Shown here: in pieces, positions 8,329 to 17,781 of the stretch
Layout of the letters: every line of letters begins with the position of its first letter
Numbering within the stretch: the first letter of the stretch is position 1
DNA from: Pseudolactococcus plantarum
GTDB taxonomy: Bacteria; Bacillota; Bacilli; Lactobacillales; Streptococcaceae
Reading direction: 5' to 3'
Assembly (NCBI RefSeq): GCF_002441715.1
Contig: NZ_JXJX01000009.1
Location: forward strand, 53,415-117,414
Length of the DNA stretch: 64,000 nt
The notes under the pieces: model-generated
What the model was told of the DNA's origin: nothing
The model's database searches: none
What the model saw: only the letters and a program-made list of their open reading frames with translations
Program-made: the position numbers and the translations under genes

Positions 8329-9858
8329 TTAGTTTCTGATCATGTAGTCAAACGCACCTAAGGAAGCTGTTGCACCACTGCCCATCGCGATGATGATTTG
8401 TTTATAGGCTGAGTCTGTACAGTCTCCTGCTGCAAAAACACCAGGGAGGTTTGTTGCACCTTGTTTATCTACGATAATTTCACCGCGTGCTGTGCGCTCT
8501 ACAACGCCATCTAACCATTCTGTATTTGGTACGAGACCGATCAAGATAAACACACCAGCAAGTTCAAGCGTAACAGCCTCTTGCGTCTCACGGTTGACAT
8601 AGTCTACACTTTCGACTTTATCTTGTCCATGGATTGCTTTAGTTTCCACATTTGTAAGGACTGTGACATTATCTAATGAGTAAAGTTTATCTTGTAAGAC
8701 TTTATCTGCCTTTAATTCTGGTAAAAATTCTAAGACAGTGACATGTTCCACAACACCAGCTAAGTCAATCGCAGCTTCAATCCCTGAGTTACCACCACCA
8801 ACTACAGCTATTTTTTTCCCTGCAAATAATGGGCCATCACAGTGTGGACAGTAAGCAATCCCTTTGTTTTTGAACTCCTCTTCACCTGGAATCCCTAATG
8901 AACGCCAGCGTGCACCAGTTGATAGCACGACAGTTTTAGACTGTAAAACAGCACCATTTTCTAAAGTCACTTCAACGAGCTCATTTTTAGCTAATTTGAC
9001 TGCTTTTTGTGTTTTCATCACATCAACTGGATAGGTTTTAACATGCTCTTCTAATTGGGCTGCTAATTTTGGACCTTCTGTATAAGGTGTTCCGATAAAG
9101 TTTTCAATTCCTAGCGTTTCTAGAGGTTGACCACCAAATTTTTCAGCTAGGATACCTGTGCGGATACCTTTTCTTGCGGCATAAATTGCAGCACTAGCAC
9201 CTGCAGGTCCACCCCCAACAACAAGGACATCATAAGGATCTTTATCCTCAAATGAGTCACTGCCGACTTGACCAATTAATTTGTTTAGGATTTCTTCTGG
9301 GCTCATACGACCACTTGAAAATTCTTCATCATTAACAAAAACGGTTGGCACAGCCATCACACCACGTGCATTTATCTCATCTTGGAACATACCACCTTCA
9401 ATCATCGTGTGTGAAATATTGTCATTCAGTACACTCATGATATTTAGGGCTTGCACAACATCTGGACAATTATGACATGTTAAGCTCACATATGTTTCAA
9501 AATGATAAGGTTTAGTAATGGATTGGATACGTGCTTTTAGGTCTGCTTCTATCTTAGGTTCACGGCCACTAACTTGTAATAAAGCTAGAACTAAAGAATT
9601 GAATTCATGACCTAAAGGTACCCCAGCAAAAGCAACACCAGATATAGAGCCTTTTTGATCAACTGAAAAACCTGGTGCTTTGATGTCTGATGATGGCTCG
9701 ATCGTGATTCTCGGAGACATATCAGCAATTTCAGTGACAAAATCATGTACTTTTTTGCCATTAGCATCAGATGTATCTGCATTTAAGCGTAAAACAAGAT
9801 CATTTTCTAATAAGTCTAAGTACTGTTTAAGTTGTCCTTTAAGATTTTCTTCTAACAT
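8329..9858 (-). CDS. ahpF: alkyl hydroperoxide reductase subunit F
   Basis: A 509-residue flavoprotein that passes electrons from NADH to AhpC for peroxide reduction in the cytosol. The N-terminal half (about 1-200) is the double thioredoxin-like domain with a CxxC in LTCHNCPDV. The C-terminal half is thioredoxin-reductase-like, with a FAD-binding [14 protein letters not shown] near 213, the redox pair in AYCPHCDG, the NADH site GGGNSG and the terminal GDCTD motif. The length matches the family. It lies downstream of ahpC with a 59-base gap holding a hairpin, so it is probably expressed partly by read-through from the ahpC promoter. Confidence 0.97.
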   Translation of the reverse strand: MLEENLKGQLKQYLDLLENDLVLRLNADTSDANGKKVHDFVTEIADMSPRITIEPSSDIKAPGFSVDQKGSISGVAFAGVPLGHEFNSLVLALLQVSGREPKIEADLKARIQSITKPYHFETYVSLTCHNCPDVVQALNIMSVLNDNISHTMIEGGMFQDEINARGVMAVPTVFVNDEEFSSGRMSPEEILNKLIGQVGSDSFEDKDPYDVLVVGGGPAGASAAIYAARKGIRTGILAEKFGGQPLETLGIENFIGTPYTEGPKLAAQLEEHVKTYPVDVMKTQKAVKLAKNELVEVTLENGAVLQSKTVVLSTGARWRSLGIPGEEEFKNKGIAYCPHCDGPLFAGKKIAVVGGGNSGIEAAIDLAGVVEHVTVLEFLPELKADKVLQDKLYSLDNVTVLTNVETKAIHGQDKVESVDYVNRETQEAVTLELAGVFILIGLVPNTEWLDGVVERTARGEIIVDKQGATNLPGVFAAGDCTDSAYKQIIIAMGSGATASLGAFDYMIRN

Positions 9859-9882
9859 TTGACCCTCTCATTTTTTCTATTT

Positions 9883-9910
9883 TGAAAAAGGCGACCTAAC
9901 TACGTCGCCT
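9883..9910 (-). terminator. hairpin between ahpC and ahpF
   Basis: Stem AGGCGAC/GTCGCCT with an 8-base loop followed by TTTTTC on the minus strand. It begins 8 bases after the ahpC stop and probably attenuates transcription into ahpF, keeping peroxidase in excess over reductase. Confidence 0.8.
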
Positions 9911-9917
9911 GATTCAT

Positions 9918-10481
9918 TTAAATTTTACCAACTAAATCCAAACCTGGTGTTAATGTTTCAGCATCTTCTTTCCATTTTGCTGGACATACTTCACCTGGAT
10001 TTTTACGTACATATTGTGCTGCACGAACTTTATCAACTAATTGACTTGCATCACGACCAATACCGTCTGCAGTAATCTCTACAGCTTGTACAACACCATC
10101 TGGGTCAATGATGAATGAGCCACGTTGTGATAAACCAGAATTTTCATCTAATACATCAAAGATACGTGAAATTTTTTGTGATGGATCTGCAAGCATTGGG
10201 TAAGTCACTTTACCAATCGCTTCACTATGCTCATGCCACGCAGCATGTACAAAGTGTGTATCAGTTGAACATGAATAAACATCTACACCCAATGATTGTA
10301 ATACATCATACTGTTCTTGTAAGTCTTCTAACTCTGTTGGACATACAAATGAAAAGTCTGCAGGATAGAAAACAATGACTTGCCATTTTCCTTTAAAATC
10401 TTCCGAGTTTACAGTTAAAAATTTACCTTCTTGGTAGGCATCAGTAACAAAGTTTTCTATTGTTTTTCCAATTAATGACAT
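9918..10481 (-). CDS. ahpC: peroxiredoxin AhpC
   Basis: A 187-residue typical 2-Cys peroxiredoxin that reduces hydrogen peroxide and organic peroxides and is recycled by AhpF. The peroxidatic Cys47 is in [11 protein letters not shown] and the resolving Cys is in GEVCPAKW near the C-terminus. The reading frame is open 23 codons further upstream, but [11 protein letters not shown] is the conserved family start, an AGGAGA lies 8 bases before it, and the likely promoter (10522-10550) occupies the upstream extension. That rules out the longer form. Confidence 0.97.
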   Translation of the reverse strand: MSLIGKTIENFVTDAYQEGKFLTVNSEDFKGKWQVIVFYPADFSFVCPTELEDLQEQYDVLQSLGVDVYSCSTDTHFVHAAWHEHSEAIGKVTYPMLADPSQKISRIFDVLDENSGLSQRGSFIIDPDGVVQAVEITADGIGRDASQLVDKVRAAQYVRKNPGEVCPAKWKEDAETLTPGLDLVGKI

Positions 10482-10521
10482 TGATTTTCTCCTAATTTCT
10501 ATTAATTTTATCTTCAAAATC

Positions 10522-10550
10522 ATTATCGCAAAATAGTAATGCTTTATCAA
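10522..10550 (-). promoter_or_regulatory. ahpC promoter
   Basis: TTGATA, 17 bases, then GATAAT on the minus strand, about 41 bases upstream of the ahpC ATG. No clear PerR box was identified. Confidence 0.6.
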
Positions 10551-10656
10551 TTATTATGTTTATTATTTTAGTTTTTGTGCTGAGTTGCAAAGTTTTATAC
10601 ACGAAGACCTATGACAAAAAAGAACAATAAAAAAACTAGACGTACTTTTAAGAGGC

Positions 10657-10685
10657 ATAGCTATTATGTGCTAATGAATAGCTAT
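10657..10685. repeat. inverted repeat upstream of the cat gene
   Basis: ATAGCTATT and AATAGCTAT form a perfect 9-bp inverted repeat with an 11-base loop, followed on the plus strand by TTTAAAT. It lies between the divergent ahpC and cat genes. It could be a weak plus-strand terminator or a regulatory hairpin. The rest of 10551-10818 shows only AT-rich DNA. Confidence 0.4.
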
Positions 10686-10818
10686 TTTAAATCAGGTAGT
10701 TAATTAGTAATTCAAGATAATATCTGATAAAATTAACTATAAAAAGTTATACCTGCATATATCCAGAATCAAACTATGATAACTACTAGCAAGTCATTAA
10801 AAAAATAAGAGGCACTCT

Positions 10819-11466
10819 ATGTTTAATAAAATGGAAAATGATTGGCCAAGACAAGAACATTTTTGGCACTATTTCAATACTGTCCCCTGCACTTACAGTC
10901 TGACAGTTAAAATTGATATCACAGCGTTACTAGAAGCACTTAAGGAAAACAACATTAAGACTTATCCAGCTCAATTATATTTATTATCGGCAGTTGTAAA
11001 CCGATTGAAGGCATTCCGGATGGGGGTATCAGAAAATAACGAAGTTGGTTATTGGGATATTTCTCACCCTTCATACACAATTTTTAACAATGAAACAAAA
11101 ACTTTTTCTAGTATTTGGACATGTTTTGATGAAGACTTTAATAAATTTTACCAATCCTGTTTAGCTGATATTGAGCTGTATACGCATACAACCAAGTTTT
11201 CACCAAAATCCGAAGAACCAGAGAATACATTTAATATATCTAGTATCCCATGGGTTGATTTTACCTCTTTTAACTTAAACATTTATGGTGATGAAAGATA
11301 TCTTGCACCTATTTTTACAATTGGAAAATACATTGAGGAAAATGGTAAGACTTTAATGCCATTGGCGATACAAGTCCATCATGCTGCATGTGACGGCTAT
11401 CATGTAGGTCTATTCATTGAGATATTGCGAGATATGATTGAAAATTATCATTCTTGGCTACGTTAA
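10819..11466 (+). CDS. chloramphenicol acetyltransferase, type A
   Basis: A 215-residue cytosolic enzyme of the trimeric CatA family, which transfers acetyl from acetyl-CoA to chloramphenicol. The active-site segment VHHAACDGYHVG (His about 187-188) is intact, and the family N-terminal pattern (RQEHFWHYF) and full length are present. AAGAGG precedes the ATG by 7 bases. It is one of only two clear plus-strand genes in the window. The IS element begins 12 bases after its stop, so transfer as part of a mobile unit is plausible. Some members of this fold in Firmicutes are poor resistance enzymes, so the phenotype is inference. Confidence 0.9.
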   Translation: MFNKMENDWPRQEHFWHYFNTVPCTYSLTVKIDITALLEALKENNIKTYPAQLYLLSAVVNRLKAFRMGVSENNEVGYWDISHPSYTIFNNETKTFSSIWTCFDEDFNKFYQSCLADIELYTHTTKFSPKSEEPENTFNISSIPWVDFTSFNLNIYGDERYLAPIFTIGKYIEENGKTLMPLAIQVHHAACDGYHVGLFIEILRDMIENYHSWLR

Positions 11467-11477
11467 CTTACGACAAT

Positions 11478-11518
11478 TGACATTAGGTCAAGTTCTTAGA
11501 GTGGCATTAGTATAAATT
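11478..11518. repeat. left terminal inverted repeat of the IS
   Basis: A 41-bp sequence starting TGACATTAGGTCAAG, an exact reverse complement of 12687-12727. A short subterminal repeat (TCTTAGAGT) occurs here at 11494 and again at 11534. Confidence 0.93.
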
Positions 11519-11576
11519 GATGTTATCCTTAAATCTTAGAGTCACTATTTAATAATTTATACAAAAGACAAAAATT

Positions 11577-12675
11577 ATGACAAAACGATACCCAAAAGAC
11601 TTTAAAGAAATAATTATTCACTATAACAAAGCGGACAACCAGTCACTCATTTATCTAAGGAATATGATATGTCTCCTGTAATCATCTATAAATAAATTGA
11701 CCTTTACTTAAAACATAATGATCATTCAATATCTAAATCTGATTATCTTGATCTCAAAAAACAACTAGCGCAGGTTAAAATAGTTTAAAAAAGTATTGAC
11801 CATATTCGCCGAGGAAGAGAATTGAGTGTTGTGGATATGACAAAAACAATACCAGCTATCGCACTCAATGTCAGGTTAATTTGTCAACTGATTGGTGTAC
11901 TTGAATCAAACTACTATGAACGAATCAGTTGTCCACCTTCTAAAACGCAATTAAGACGATAAGCACTTTCTCAGAAAATTAGTCAGTTATTCAAAGAAAA
12001 CAAAGGTATCTATGGTGCACATAAAATTTATCAATTATTGCTTAAGTAAGGTGAACAGGTTGGCATAAAAATTGTTCAAAAATTGATAAGAGGACTTTCA
12101 TTGAAATCTATTGTCATTAAAAAATTCAAAACGGCTCATACTTTAGCTGATACACTTAACCGACAAAATCTGATATTATCTGAACCTGTTGAGAAGAATC
12201 AGGTTTGGTCACCTCAAATCACTTATATTTTAACACAACAAGGCTGGTGTTATCTCTCAACCATTATGGATTGCTACACGAAATAAATTATTGCTTGGGA
12301 TTTAGATAAACATATGACTGTTGACGTAGTTAAGCGCACCTTGAGAAAAGCGATTCAATATCAGGGGAGACGGAATCAATTATTCTCCATTCTGATTAAA
12401 GTAGTCAGTACACAAGTAATGAATATGAAGTACTACTTGAAAAATATGGGATTACTCATTCTTTTAGTAGGAAAGGCTGTCCTTATCATAATGCCAGTCT
12501 TGAATCGTGGCATGGTCACTTGAAGAGGGAATTGACTTACAGATTTAAATATAAAAACTTTGAAGAAGCTTGTCAGAACATTTTCTGGTATATTGAAGCC
12601 TTTTATAATTCAAAACGTATTCATCAAAGTTTAGGGTATTTAACGCCTAATCAATTTGAAAAACTAACTGCTTAA
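11577..12675 (+). pseudogene. broken IS3-family transposase (OrfA-OrfB)
   Basis: It begins MTKRYPKDFKEIIIHYNKAD, a typical OrfA helix-turn-helix start, then breaks within about 35 codons and carries several further in-frame stops and frame changes. OrfB remnants include GIYGAHKIYQLL, then QVWSPQITYILT with WCYLSTIMDCYTK (the DDE core region), and after a frame change ESWHGHLKREL, YKNFEEACQNIFWYIE and FYNSKRIHQSLGYLTPNQFE. All family landmarks are present in order, but no intact protein can be made. At least four separate lesions are visible, so it is inactive unless complemented in trans. Confidence 0.92.
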
Positions 12676-12686
12676 ATAAGAAAGAG

Positions 12687-12727
12687 AATTTATACTAATG
12701 CCACTCTAAGAACTTGACCTAATGTCA
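12687..12727. repeat. right terminal inverted repeat of the IS
   Basis: The exact 41-bp reverse complement of 11478-11518, ending ...CCTAATGTCA. Confidence 0.93.
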
Positions 12728-12814
12728 CTATTTTATATTAATAAATATGATACAATACTATTGTAGAGAGAACATTCAAGATATAAAATTATTGTTAATT
12801 AAGAGGGATAATAA

Positions 12815-14158
12815 ATGGCAAATTTGAAAGAGCTTTTTCCAGAGTTTTATCAATCTAAACTAGATATAAAAGATTTGAGCAATGAAAGTGAGAATTTATT
12901 AGTACTAGATACAAATTATCTTTTAGATATAATTCAATTACCTACAACAGTTTCAAAGAAATACATAGAAGCGTTGGAAAAAGTAAAAGAAAATATTTAT
13001 ATACCTTATTTAGTGGCTCTGGAGTTTAATTTTAAAAAGAGTAGTTTGAAAAAAGGAAAAATTAAAAAGATTAGAAAGTATAAAAATGAGATAGAGCAAT
13101 CAGTTGTAAATATTAAGAAAAAAAATGATGAAATTGATTTAGTAGATAAAGAGGAAAAAGAAATTTTTACTAATGAGCTACTTACAATGACAGAAGATTA
13201 CTTAGCTGAGTTAAAAAAAATAGTAGATAGTAAGGTATCTTCGATGATTACAGAGGAAGAAAACGAATTATATGAAAGACTTATTTCTGTAATTGAAAAT
13301 AAAGTAGGTAATAAATATAGTCAAGAGTGGATCGATGAAATAGAGAAGCAGGGAGAGGAGAGATACGAGCAAAATATCCCCCCTGGATTTAATGATTCTT
13401 CAAAAGTAGACGAAATCGATTCACTTAGAATGTATGGTGATATAAAATATTGTAGGAAATATGGTGATCTTATAATATGGAAAGATATTATTGGGTATTC
13501 AAAAGAATATGCGAAAATGGGAAAAAAAGTTGTTTTTATTACAAATGATGGTAAGGCTAAACAGAAAAGAGATTTGTTATACAAAGTTGATGATTTGACG
13601 GTAGGTCCTAACATCCATTTAATGAATGAATTATACATGGAGGCCAATAAAGAACTCCATATTTTAAATAATTTGAGATTTGTCCAGCTAGTGAATGATT
13701 TAAGTGATGTAGAGATGAATAAGTTGAAAAAGTCTTCCGAAAAAATGTATAAAGTAAAAATTCCTCATGATCAAATAGAGAAAGAACGAATTAATCTAAT
13801 GAAAAAAAATATAGAAAATAATGAGTATGAACTTGGAATTTCTGATGATGGATATTTATTTAAAAAGGAAAAGAATCATATAGACAATTTATACAACTTT
13901 GCTATCAAAGATATTGAACGAAAAGAATTAAAAAAATATATCAATACGATAATCCATGACAAAGACATAGAAGAACTTTATAAAATGTATTTATTAAATA
14001 AATTAGCCGAATCTGAACTAAAAGATTATAAGCAAACGGAATTTTACGATAAAGATGACCGTTCAAATAAAAGATCTTATGATAGTAAATCTAGGAAGTC
14101 CATTTTTAATTTTGACGATGATTTAGAAGAAAATTTTGACAATGAAGAAAACGAATAA
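12815..14158 (+). CDS. PIN-like (DUF4935-type) domain protein
   Basis: A 447-residue, Lys/Glu-rich, AT-rich gene. The N-terminal part has a PIN-fold nuclease pattern: a first acidic motif LLVLDTNYLLD (Asp32), a middle helical insert, then GDLIIWKDIIGYSKE near residue 218 and VVFITNDGK near 240, matching the DUF4935 arrangement. The rest is charged and helical with no recognised motif. PIN domains cut RNA; large DUF4935 proteins often occur singly in accessory DNA, and a role in phage defence is plausible but not shown here. AGAGGG precedes the ATG, with a TACAAT box in the gap from the IS. It stands alone between the IS and guaA, on the opposite strand from guaA. Confidence 0.75.
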   Translation: MANLKELFPEFYQSKLDIKDLSNESENLLVLDTNYLLDIIQLPTTVSKKYIEALEKVKENIYIPYLVALEFNFKKSSLKKGKIKKIRKYKNEIEQSVVNIKKKNDEIDLVDKEEKEIFTNELLTMTEDYLAELKKIVDSKVSSMITEEENELYERLISVIENKVGNKYSQEWIDEIEKQGEERYEQNIPPGFNDSSKVDEIDSLRMYGDIKYCRKYGDLIIWKDIIGYSKEYAKMGKKVVFITNDGKAKQKRDLLYKVDDLTVGPNIHLMNELYMEANKELHILNNLRFVQLVNDLSDVEMNKLKKSSEKMYKVKIPHDQIEKERINLMKKNIENNEYELGISDDGYLFKKEKNHIDNLYNFAIKDIERKELKKYINTIIHDKDIEELYKMYLLNKLAESELKDYKQTEFYDKDDRSNKRSYDSKSRKSIFNFDDDLEENFDNEENE

Positions 14159-14182
14159 CTAAAAAAATAATATATAATAACA

Positions 14183-14228
14183 AAGACTTATTTTAATTAG
14201 ATTTACAATCTGAATAGGTCTTATTTTC
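14183..14228 (+). terminator. terminator of the PIN-domain gene
   Basis: AAGACTTATT pairs with AATAGGTCTT across a 20-base loop and is followed by ATTTTC. It lies 25 bases after the stop. Moderate quality. Confidence 0.6.
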
Positions 14229-14283
14229 TATGGAATTTTATTAGTAGAAAGGAACAGAAAAATGAAATTGGTTACAATATATA

Positions 14284-14328
14284 AAAAAAGAACCGTGAAG
14301 TCCTTTACTATAAAAGGATTCACGGTTT
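14284..14328 (-). terminator. guaA terminator
   Basis: A long stem (AAACCGTGAATCCTTTTA pairing with TAAAGGACTTCACGGTTC, with minor mismatches) followed by TTTTTTT on the minus strand, a few bases after the guaA stop. Confidence 0.9.
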
Positions 14329-14334
14329 CTTTAA

Positions 14335-15888
14335 CTATTCCCACTCAACAGTTGCTGGTGGTTTAGCGGTGATATCGTAGACGACGCGATTCACGCCTTT
14401 GACTTCATTTGTGATCCGACGTGAAACCTCAGAAAGAACTTGCCAGTCGATTTCAGCAAAGTCAGCTGTCATGCCATCGATAGATGTGATAGCACGGATA
14501 GCAATAACAGTATCATAGCTACGGAAATCGCCAGTTACACCAACTGAGCTAACGCCTGTATCTACTGTGAAATACTGCCAGATTTTCTCGTTTAGTCCTG
14601 CTTTTGCAATCTCTTCACGCAAGATAAGATCAGAATCACGCACTTTTTCAAGACGTGGTTCTGTAATCTCACCCATAATACGGATAGCTAGTCCTGGACC
14701 AGGGAAAGGTTGACGCCATACAAGATCATGGGGCATACCAAGTACTTCACCTAACTCACGAACTTCATCTTTAAAGAGTTTGTTAAGTGGTTCGATTAAC
14801 TCGAACTGCATATCTTCTGGTAAACCACCGACGTTATGATGACTCTTGATGGTTTGAGCTGTATCAGTTCCCGACTCAATCACGTCTGTATAGAGCGTAC
14901 CTTGTGCAAGGAAGTCTACACCATCTAATTTAGATGCTTCATCATCAAATACTTCGATAAATTCATTACCAATGATTTTACGTTTTTTCTCTGGATCAGC
15001 TATACCAGAAAGTTTATCCATAAATCTATCTTTACAGTCAACTTTAATGATATTAAGGCCAAACTTACCACCTAAATCATTCATGACTTGTTCTGCTTCA
15101 CCTTTACGAAGTAGACCATGGTCAACAAAGATAGATGTTAATTGGTCACCAATAGCGCGTTGTAGCAACACACCGACAACTGATGAATCGACACCACCTG
15201 ATAAGCCTAGTAAGACTTTTTTATCACCGACTTTTTCACGGATTTCTTTGATTTGTTGGTCAACAAATCCTGCCATTGACCAATCACCTGCTGCTTTAGC
15301 AATGTTTTTTACAAAGTTTTCAATGATTGTATGGCCATATTCACTGAGTGTTGTTTCAGCATGGAACTGTACGCCGTAAAGACCTTTTTCATCATTTGCG
15401 ATTGCTGCAATAGGTGTTTTATCTGTATGCGCTGCAACAGAAAACCCTTCGGGTAATGCTGTCACGTTATCAGAATGACTCATCAGCACAGTCTGCTCAC
15501 TTGGTGTACCTGCTAATAAGCGAGAGTTAGCGTCTAAACTAATTTTAGTTGGACCAAATTCACCATTACCTGGATTAGCTTCTACTTTTCCGCCAAGTTT
15601 TTGTGTCATCAACTGCATACCATAACAAATACCTAGGACTGGAATACCGAGCTCAAAGACACCTGGATCAATATCAAAAGCATTATCTTCATATACTGAG
15701 TTAGGACCACCCGAGATGATAATTGCTTTAGGATCATAGGCTTTGATCTCATCTAATGTCATCTTATGGCTTTTTAGCTCAGAAAAAACACCAAATTCAC
15801 GAATACGTCGTGTGATCAATTGGTTATATTGGCTACCGTAATCCAGTACGATGATTTTTTGCATATCTTGCGTATCAGTAGTTGTCAA
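14335..15888 (-). CDS. guaA: GMP synthase (glutamine-hydrolysing)
   Basis: A 517-residue enzyme that converts XMP to GMP using ATP and glutamine-derived ammonia in the cytosol. The N-terminal class I amidotransferase domain has the catalytic Cys in LGICYGMQ and the His/Glu in FHAET. The ATP pyrophosphatase domain has LSGGVDSS near 230, and the C-terminal dimerisation domain ends in the conserved KPPATVEWE. The start is TTG at 15888, supported by AAAGGAG 7 bases upstream; the internal ATG at 15864 lacks such a site. No guanine riboswitch was recognised in the leader. It is a single-gene unit with its own promoter and terminator. Confidence 0.97.
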   Translation of the reverse strand: MTTTDTQDMQKIIVLDYGSQYNQLITRRIREFGVFSELKSHKMTLDEIKAYDPKAIIISGGPNSVYEDNAFDIDPGVFELGIPVLGICYGMQLMTQKLGGKVEANPGNGEFGPTKISLDANSRLLAGTPSEQTVLMSHSDNVTALPEGFSVAAHTDKTPIAAIANDEKGLYGVQFHAETTLSEYGHTIIENFVKNIAKAAGDWSMAGFVDQQIKEIREKVGDKKVLLGLSGGVDSSVVGVLLQRAIGDQLTSIFVDHGLLRKGEAEQVMNDLGGKFGLNIIKVDCKDRFMDKLSGIADPEKKRKIIGNEFIEVFDDEASKLDGVDFLAQGTLYTDVIESGTDTAQTIKSHHNVGGLPEDMQFELIEPLNKLFKDEVRELGEVLGMPHDLVWRQPFPGPGLAIRIMGEITEPRLEKVRDSDLILREEIAKAGLNEKIWQYFTVDTGVSSVGVTGDFRSYDTVIAIRAITSIDGMTADFAEIDWQVLSEVSRRITNEVKGVNRVVYDITAKPPATVEWE

Positions 15889-15930
15889 AATGAAACTCCT
15901 TTATAGTTTTGCGACTCTTATGTCTCTTCT

Positions 15931-15939
15931 ATTTTACCA
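15931..15939 (-). promoter_or_regulatory. guaA extended -10 promoter
   Basis: TGGTAAAAT directly after a run of eight T, 42 bases before the guaA start. The -35 is poor (TGAAAA at 16 bases). It follows the T-tract-then-TGG pattern also seen at lspA, the thioesterase gene and gyrA. Confidence 0.5.
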
Positions 15940-16036
15940 AAAAAAAGAGGCTTTTTCAGATTTATTTTAACCTTTGTCAATTATTTTAGCACTGATGATG
16001 CTTTAGCATGCCTCTTATACAGGTCAGTGTCTTTCT

Positions 16037-16119
16037 AAAAAAAGTTAAGGGGCATTAACTTTACCAGCTTTTAAGTTTCATGTTCAGAAAAAGCAGCCAT
16101 CTTAATCGGTCACTGCTTT
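16037..16119 (-). terminator. tandem terminators after the lspA-rluD-HAD operon
   Basis: Two hairpins in series: AAAGCAG/CTGCTTT followed by TTC (16086-16119), then AAGTTAA-TGCCCC-TTAACTT followed by TTTTT (16037-16061). They lie between the HAD gene stop and the guaA promoter. Confidence 0.75.
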
Positions 16120-16134
16120 AATCTTTTTTATAAC

Positions 16135-16830
16135 TTAAGCTAGTAATGCCTTAATCTGCGCTAAGTCTTTAACACGATAGGTTGGCTTGTGTTCCTGAGA
16201 TAACCTGTCATGCTGTGTGCCATGATCTAACCAGACGCTATCGATACCTGCCTGATTCGCACCCTGGATATCTGACGTTAAGGTATCACCTATCATCAAA
16301 AAGTTAGCTTTATCATATTTTGGGTATAGCTTAAAAATATGAGCAAAAAATGATGAACTCGGTTTGACATGACCAATCTCTTGAGAGATGACTACCTCAT
16401 CAAAATAGGCATCAAACCCAGTTAATGCTAATCGATTATACTGTGTGTTCGTTTTACCATTCGTGCCTACGACTAACTGATAGCCCTCTTGTTTAACACC
16501 GTCTAGCAAGTCTTTTGCGCCTAACATGACTGCATCATTCACATCTAAAACTTGTCGATAAGTCGCCTCTGCTTGCGCACCATCAATCTCTTGATCAAAC
16601 TGAGCAAATGTCTTTGAAAATCGCTCATTAAGTAGAGGTTGAGCTGGTTTTCCTAACTCGATTTGTTGCCATATATCAGCATTAATTTTTTTATATGCCG
16701 AAACCCATGCGTCATAGTCTAATGCTGATTTTTGAAAGGTATCGAATACCGCTTTTAACCCTTTTTTCTCGCCTGCTTTAAAATCCAAGATTGTGTCATC
16801 TAAATCAAAGATAAGCACTTTGTAGTTCAT
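16135..16830 (-). CDS. YjjG-like HAD-family 5'-nucleotidase
   Basis: A 231-residue haloacid dehalogenase-fold phosphatase. Motif I is DLDDTILDF (the nucleophile Asp at residue 9), motif II GTNGKTN, and motif III/IV the Lys of GHVKPSS with IGDTLTSDIQGA. The helical cap between motifs I and II resembles YjjG/YfnB pyrimidine nucleotidases, which clear non-canonical nucleotides. It is the last gene of the lspA-rluD operon, 45 bases after rluD. The exact substrate cannot be fixed from sequence. Confidence 0.88.
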   Translation of the reverse strand: MNYKVLIFDLDDTILDFKAGEKKGLKAVFDTFQKSALDYDAWVSAYKKINADIWQQIELGKPAQPLLNERFSKTFAQFDQEIDGAQAEATYRQVLDVNDAVMLGAKDLLDGVKQEGYQLVVGTNGKTNTQYNRLALTGFDAYFDEVVISQEIGHVKPSSSFFAHIFKLYPKYDKANFLMIGDTLTSDIQGANQAGIDSVWLDHGTQHDRLSQEHKPTYRVKDLAQIKALLA

Positions 16831-16875
16831 CTTATACCTCGTTTTTTATATCCGGCATATCACCTATCTCTTGAC

Positions 16876-17781
16876 TTATAGGTTAGCTGCTCTTAACGTT
16901 TCTAGTGTTGTTTCAAATAAGTGAGGTGGCTTAACCTCAAATTCTAACCATTCATGACTTGTCGGATGTTCAAATCCCAACACCTCAGCATGTAAAAACT
17001 GGCCATGATTGGGTTTTAAAACTTTTTTAGGTCCGTATAATGGATCTCCAGCAACAGGATGTCCGATATAAGCCATGTGCACGCGGATTTGATGCGTGCG
17101 ACCTGTTTCTAATGTTAAAGCGATTAAAGTGAACTCACCAAACCGCTCTAGAACCTCAAATCGTGTCAAAGCTGGTTTACCACCCGCAATCACTGCTTGT
17201 CGTTTGCGATCTTTAGGATTACGACCAATCGGTGCCTCAATCACGCCACGATCATTCAATAAATTACCATGAACTATCGCTAGATAACGTCGTTTAGAGC
17301 TATGATCTTTTAACTGGGCCGCTAAAAACTCATGCGCACCATCATTTTTGGCAACCATGAGTAAGCCACTAGTATCTTTATCGATCCTATGCACAATACC
17401 AGGTCTAATGACCCCATTAATACCAGATAAACTTGTCATATGATACATCAAGGCATTTACCATGGTTCCTGATTGGTGCCCTGCTGATGGGTGGACAACC
17501 ATCCCTTGAGGTTTATTAATGACGGCAACATCTTCATCTTCATAGACGATATCAAGTGGGATATCCTCGGCTTCATAAGATAAGACTTCTGGCTCTGGAA
17601 TTTCAAAGCTGATCACATCATGTTCTGAAACTTTATATTTTGCTTTTTTAAGCAGACCATTTACGAATACGGCGTCTGATTTGATCAACTCATTGGCTTG
17701 TGTTCTAGACACGCGCGACATCTCTGAGATGGCTTTGTCTAACCGAAAGCCAACTTGTGCTGCTTTAATCTTAATTTCCAC
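16876..17781 (-). CDS. rluD: RluD-family 23S rRNA pseudouridine synthase
   Basis: A 301-residue RluA/RluD-type enzyme that isomerises uridine in large-subunit rRNA. An N-terminal S4 RNA-binding domain (about 14-70) is followed by the catalytic domain with HRIDKDTSGLLMVAKN, whose Asp is the nucleophile, and the family HQIRVHMAYIGHPVAGD segment. The start is GTG at 17781 with GGAG 7 bases upstream; it overlaps the lspA stop by one base. In Firmicutes this lspA-adjacent paralogue is often called ylyB; assignment to the rluD sites is by family. Confidence 0.93.
   Translation of the reverse strand: MEIKIKAAQVGFRLDKAISEMSRVSRTQANELIKSDAVFVNGLLKKAKYKVSEHDVISFEIPEPEVLSYEAEDIPLDIVYEDEDVAVINKPQGMVVHPSAGHQSGTMVNALMYHMTSLSGINGVIRPGIVHRIDKDTSGLLMVAKNDGAHEFLAAQLKDHSSKRRYLAIVHGNLLNDRGVIEAPIGRNPKDRKRQAVIAGGKPALTRFEVLERFGEFTLIALTLETGRTHQIRVHMAYIGHPVAGDPLYGPKKVLKPNHGQFLHAEVLGFEHPTSHEWLEFEVKPPHLFETTLETLRAANL

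Larger units (their letters stand above)
11478..12727 (+). mobile_element. decayed IS3-family (IS150-like) element
   Basis: A 1250-bp element bounded by 41-bp inverted repeats that match perfectly, starting TG and ending CA. It contains the remains of a transposase with the IS3-family DDE order, read in shifting frames. No flanking target duplication is apparent (flanks ACAAT and CTATT). It separates catA from the PIN-domain gene. Confidence 0.88.

Noticed and set aside
10482..10550. Upstream extension of AhpC by 23 residues
   Set aside because: The conserved start and AGGAGA lie at 10481, and the extension overlaps a promoter.
12083..12523. Two short plus-strand frames as genes
   Set aside because: They are pieces of the decayed IS3-family transposase in shifted frames.
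13321..13647. A minus-strand frame inside the PIN-domain gene
   Set aside because: It is antisense to a longer gene with recognisable motifs and its own ribosome binding site.
15889..16134. A guanine riboswitch in front of guaA
   Set aside because: No conserved aptamer pattern was found; the hairpins there read as terminators of the upstream operon.
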